Positions 21,798 to 22,891 of a stretch of 22,891 nt of DNA are shown one piece after another (the first letter of the stretch is position 1; the number at the start of each line of letters is the position of its first letter). A program made the position numbers and the translations under genes. The notes beneath the pieces are model-generated. The model saw only the letters and a program-made list of their open reading frames with translations, was not told the origin of the DNA and made no database searches. Origin of the DNA: an uncultured Roseburia sp. (GTDB taxonomy: Bacteria > Bacillota > Clostridia > Lachnospirales > Lachnospiraceae); the NCBI GenBank assembly GCA_900542495.1, contig UQNW01000036.1, positions 1-22,891 of the forward strand, in the 5' to 3' direction.

Positions 21798-22891
21798 TTA
21801 GACCTCTTTGAAGTCAGCATCTACAACATCATCATCTGCTGCACCAGCGTTGTTAGCCTGTGCTCCGCCCATGTTGCTCATGTCAGGACCTGCTCCCTGA
21901 GCACCCTGTGCTGCCTGTGTCTGCTCATACATCTTAGCAAATACTTTCTGAGCACTCTGTGTCAGTTTCTCCTGAGCGGCTTTTAACTCAGCGACATCTG
22001 CATCTGTCATTTCTTCTGCATTCTGGTGTGCGTCTAAGAATGATTTTACTGCATTTAAGTCAGCTTCTACTTCTGCTTTATCATTTGCATCAAGGTTTGC
22101 TCCAACCTGATCTAATGCCTGCTGTGTCTGGAATACGAAGGAATCTGCATCGTTTCTTGCATCGATTGCTTCTTTTCTCTTCTTATCCTGTGCTTCAAAT
22201 TCAGCAGCTTCTTTTACAGCCTTATCAATCTCATCATCAGACATATTAGATCCGGATGTGATTGTGATGTGCTGCTCTTTTCCTGTTCCTAAATCTTTTG
22301 CAGAAACATTTACAATACCGTTGGCATCAATATCAAATGTAACCTCGATCTGTGGAACTCCACGACGTGCTGGTGGAATACCATCCAGACGGAACTGTCC
22401 GAGGGATTTGTTATCTCTTGCGAACTGTCTCTCACCCTGTACAACGTTGATATCAACGGCTGTCTGGTTATCTGCTGCTGTGGAGAAGATCTGGCTCTTC
22501 TTTGTAGGAATTGTTGTATTTCTCTCGATCAGTCTTGTAGCAATACCACCCATTGTCTCGATAGATAATGATAAAGGTGTTACATCAAGAAGTAAGATTT
22601 CGCCGGCACCGGCATCTCCTGCTAATTTACCACCCTGGATAGAAGCACCGATTGCTACACATTCATCCGGGTTTAAGGATTTGCTTGGCTCTTTGCCTGT
22701 TAACTGTCTTACTTTATCCTGAACAGCCGGGATACGTGTAGAACCACCAACTAATAATACCTGACCAAGATCAGCGTTTGTAAGTCCGGCATCTTTCATA
22801 GCGTTCTGAACAGGGATTGCTGTTCTCTCAACTAAATCATGTGTCAATTCATCAAATTTTGCTCTTGTAAGGTTCATATCAAAATGTTTTG
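21798..22891 (-). CDS. dnaK: Chaperone protein DnaK (Hsp70), C-terminal part; 5' end outside window
   Basis: About the last 363 residues of DnaK. The frame runs off the right edge (KHFDMNLTRAKFDEL reads across the in-frame ATG at 22877, so that ATG is internal). Visible are the end of the nucleotide-binding domain (VLLVGGSTRIPAVQ, the linker region before LLLDVTPLSLSIETMGG), the beta-sandwich substrate-binding domain with SQIFSTAADNQ and the helical lid, and a Gly/Ala/Asn-rich tail ending VVDADFKEV. It refolds proteins with DnaJ and GrpE. hrcA and grpE, usually upstream, and any CIRCE operator would lie outside the window. Confidence 0.97.
   Translation of the reverse strand, partial: KHFDMNLTRAKFDELTHDLVERTAIPVQNAMKDAGLTNADLGQVLLVGGSTRIPAVQDKVRQLTGKEPSKSLNPDECVAIGASIQGGKLAGDAGAGEILLLDVTPLSLSIETMGGIATRLIERNTTIPTKKSQIFSTAADNQTAVDINVVQGERQFARDNKSLGQFRLDGIPPARRGVPQIEVTFDIDANGIVNVSAKDLGTGKEQHITITSGSNMSDDEIDKAVKEAAEFEAQDKKRKEAIDARNDADSFVFQTQQALDQVGANLDANDKAEVEADLNAVKSFLDAHQNAEEMTDADVAELKAAQEKLTQSAQKVFAKMYEQTQAAQGAQGAGPDMSNMGGAQANNAGAADDDVVDADFKEV

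Noticed and set aside
22258..22722. 154-codon plus-strand frame opposite dnaK
   Set aside because: Antisense shadow of a highly conserved gene; long antisense frames are common there.

Overview
The window looks like chromosomal DNA of a gut Lachnospiraceae (Roseburia/Agathobacter-like Firmicute). The reasons are moderately low GC, AAGGAG-type ribosome binding sites, SigA-type promoters with 17-bp spacers, and gene orders shared with Bacillus/Clostridia: ireB-ruvX-DUF1292-(mltG)-trmR-trhP, prmA-rsmE, nifZ-thiI and dnaK-dnaJ. The genus is an inference from protein style, not a database match. Almost all genes lie on the minus strand. The two confident plus-strand genes are a small HPr-like protein and luxS.

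Layout from left to right. (1) 1-1058: an AT-rich orphan gene of unknown function, then about 530 bp without a gene that holds a large, nearly symmetrical inverted-repeat element (788-1003) resembling a MITE. (2) 1059-7662: a long minus-strand operon read from right to left: ireB, ruvX, a DUF1292 gene, RNase J with a basic N-terminal extension, a short MltG-like membrane protein without the catalytic domain, trmR and trhP (the two steps of wobble-uridine hydroxylation and methylation), and a beta-propeller lactonase. (3) 7663-7878: a cluster of palindromic repeats. (4) 7879-9512: mtaB (ms2t6A37 tRNA modification), divergent from an HPr-like gene that lacks the phosphorylatable histidine; the two promoters appear to share one -10 region. 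(5) 9605-13795: prmA-rsmE-nifZ-thiI, for ribosomal protein and rRNA methylation and s4U/thiamine sulfur transfer.

(6) 13894-19196: an amino-acid ABC system (a lipoprotein substrate-binding domain fused to a permease, plus an ATPase). It is followed, after a terminator, by a hybrid histidine kinase whose sensor part is two tandem solute-binding domains. The binding domain of the transporter appears circularly permuted: lobe II precedes lobe I. (7) 19416-20440: luxS with a strong terminator, a previously easy-to-miss small ORF of 51-55 codons with a near-consensus promoter, and a long unexplained hairpin. (8) 20441-22891: dnaJ and the 3' part of dnaK, separated by an intercistronic hairpin.

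Most of the window is conserved translation, tRNA-modification and chaperone housekeeping. The unusual parts are the permuted binding protein-permease fusion, the inverted-repeat element near the left edge, the related palindromes at 7.8 kb, the His-less HPr homologue with its bidirectional promoter, the catalytically empty MltG-like protein, and the small gene beside dnaJ. I did not see a clear new multi-gene defence or mobile system; no CRISPR array, tRNA, rRNA, transposase or integrase was recognised.
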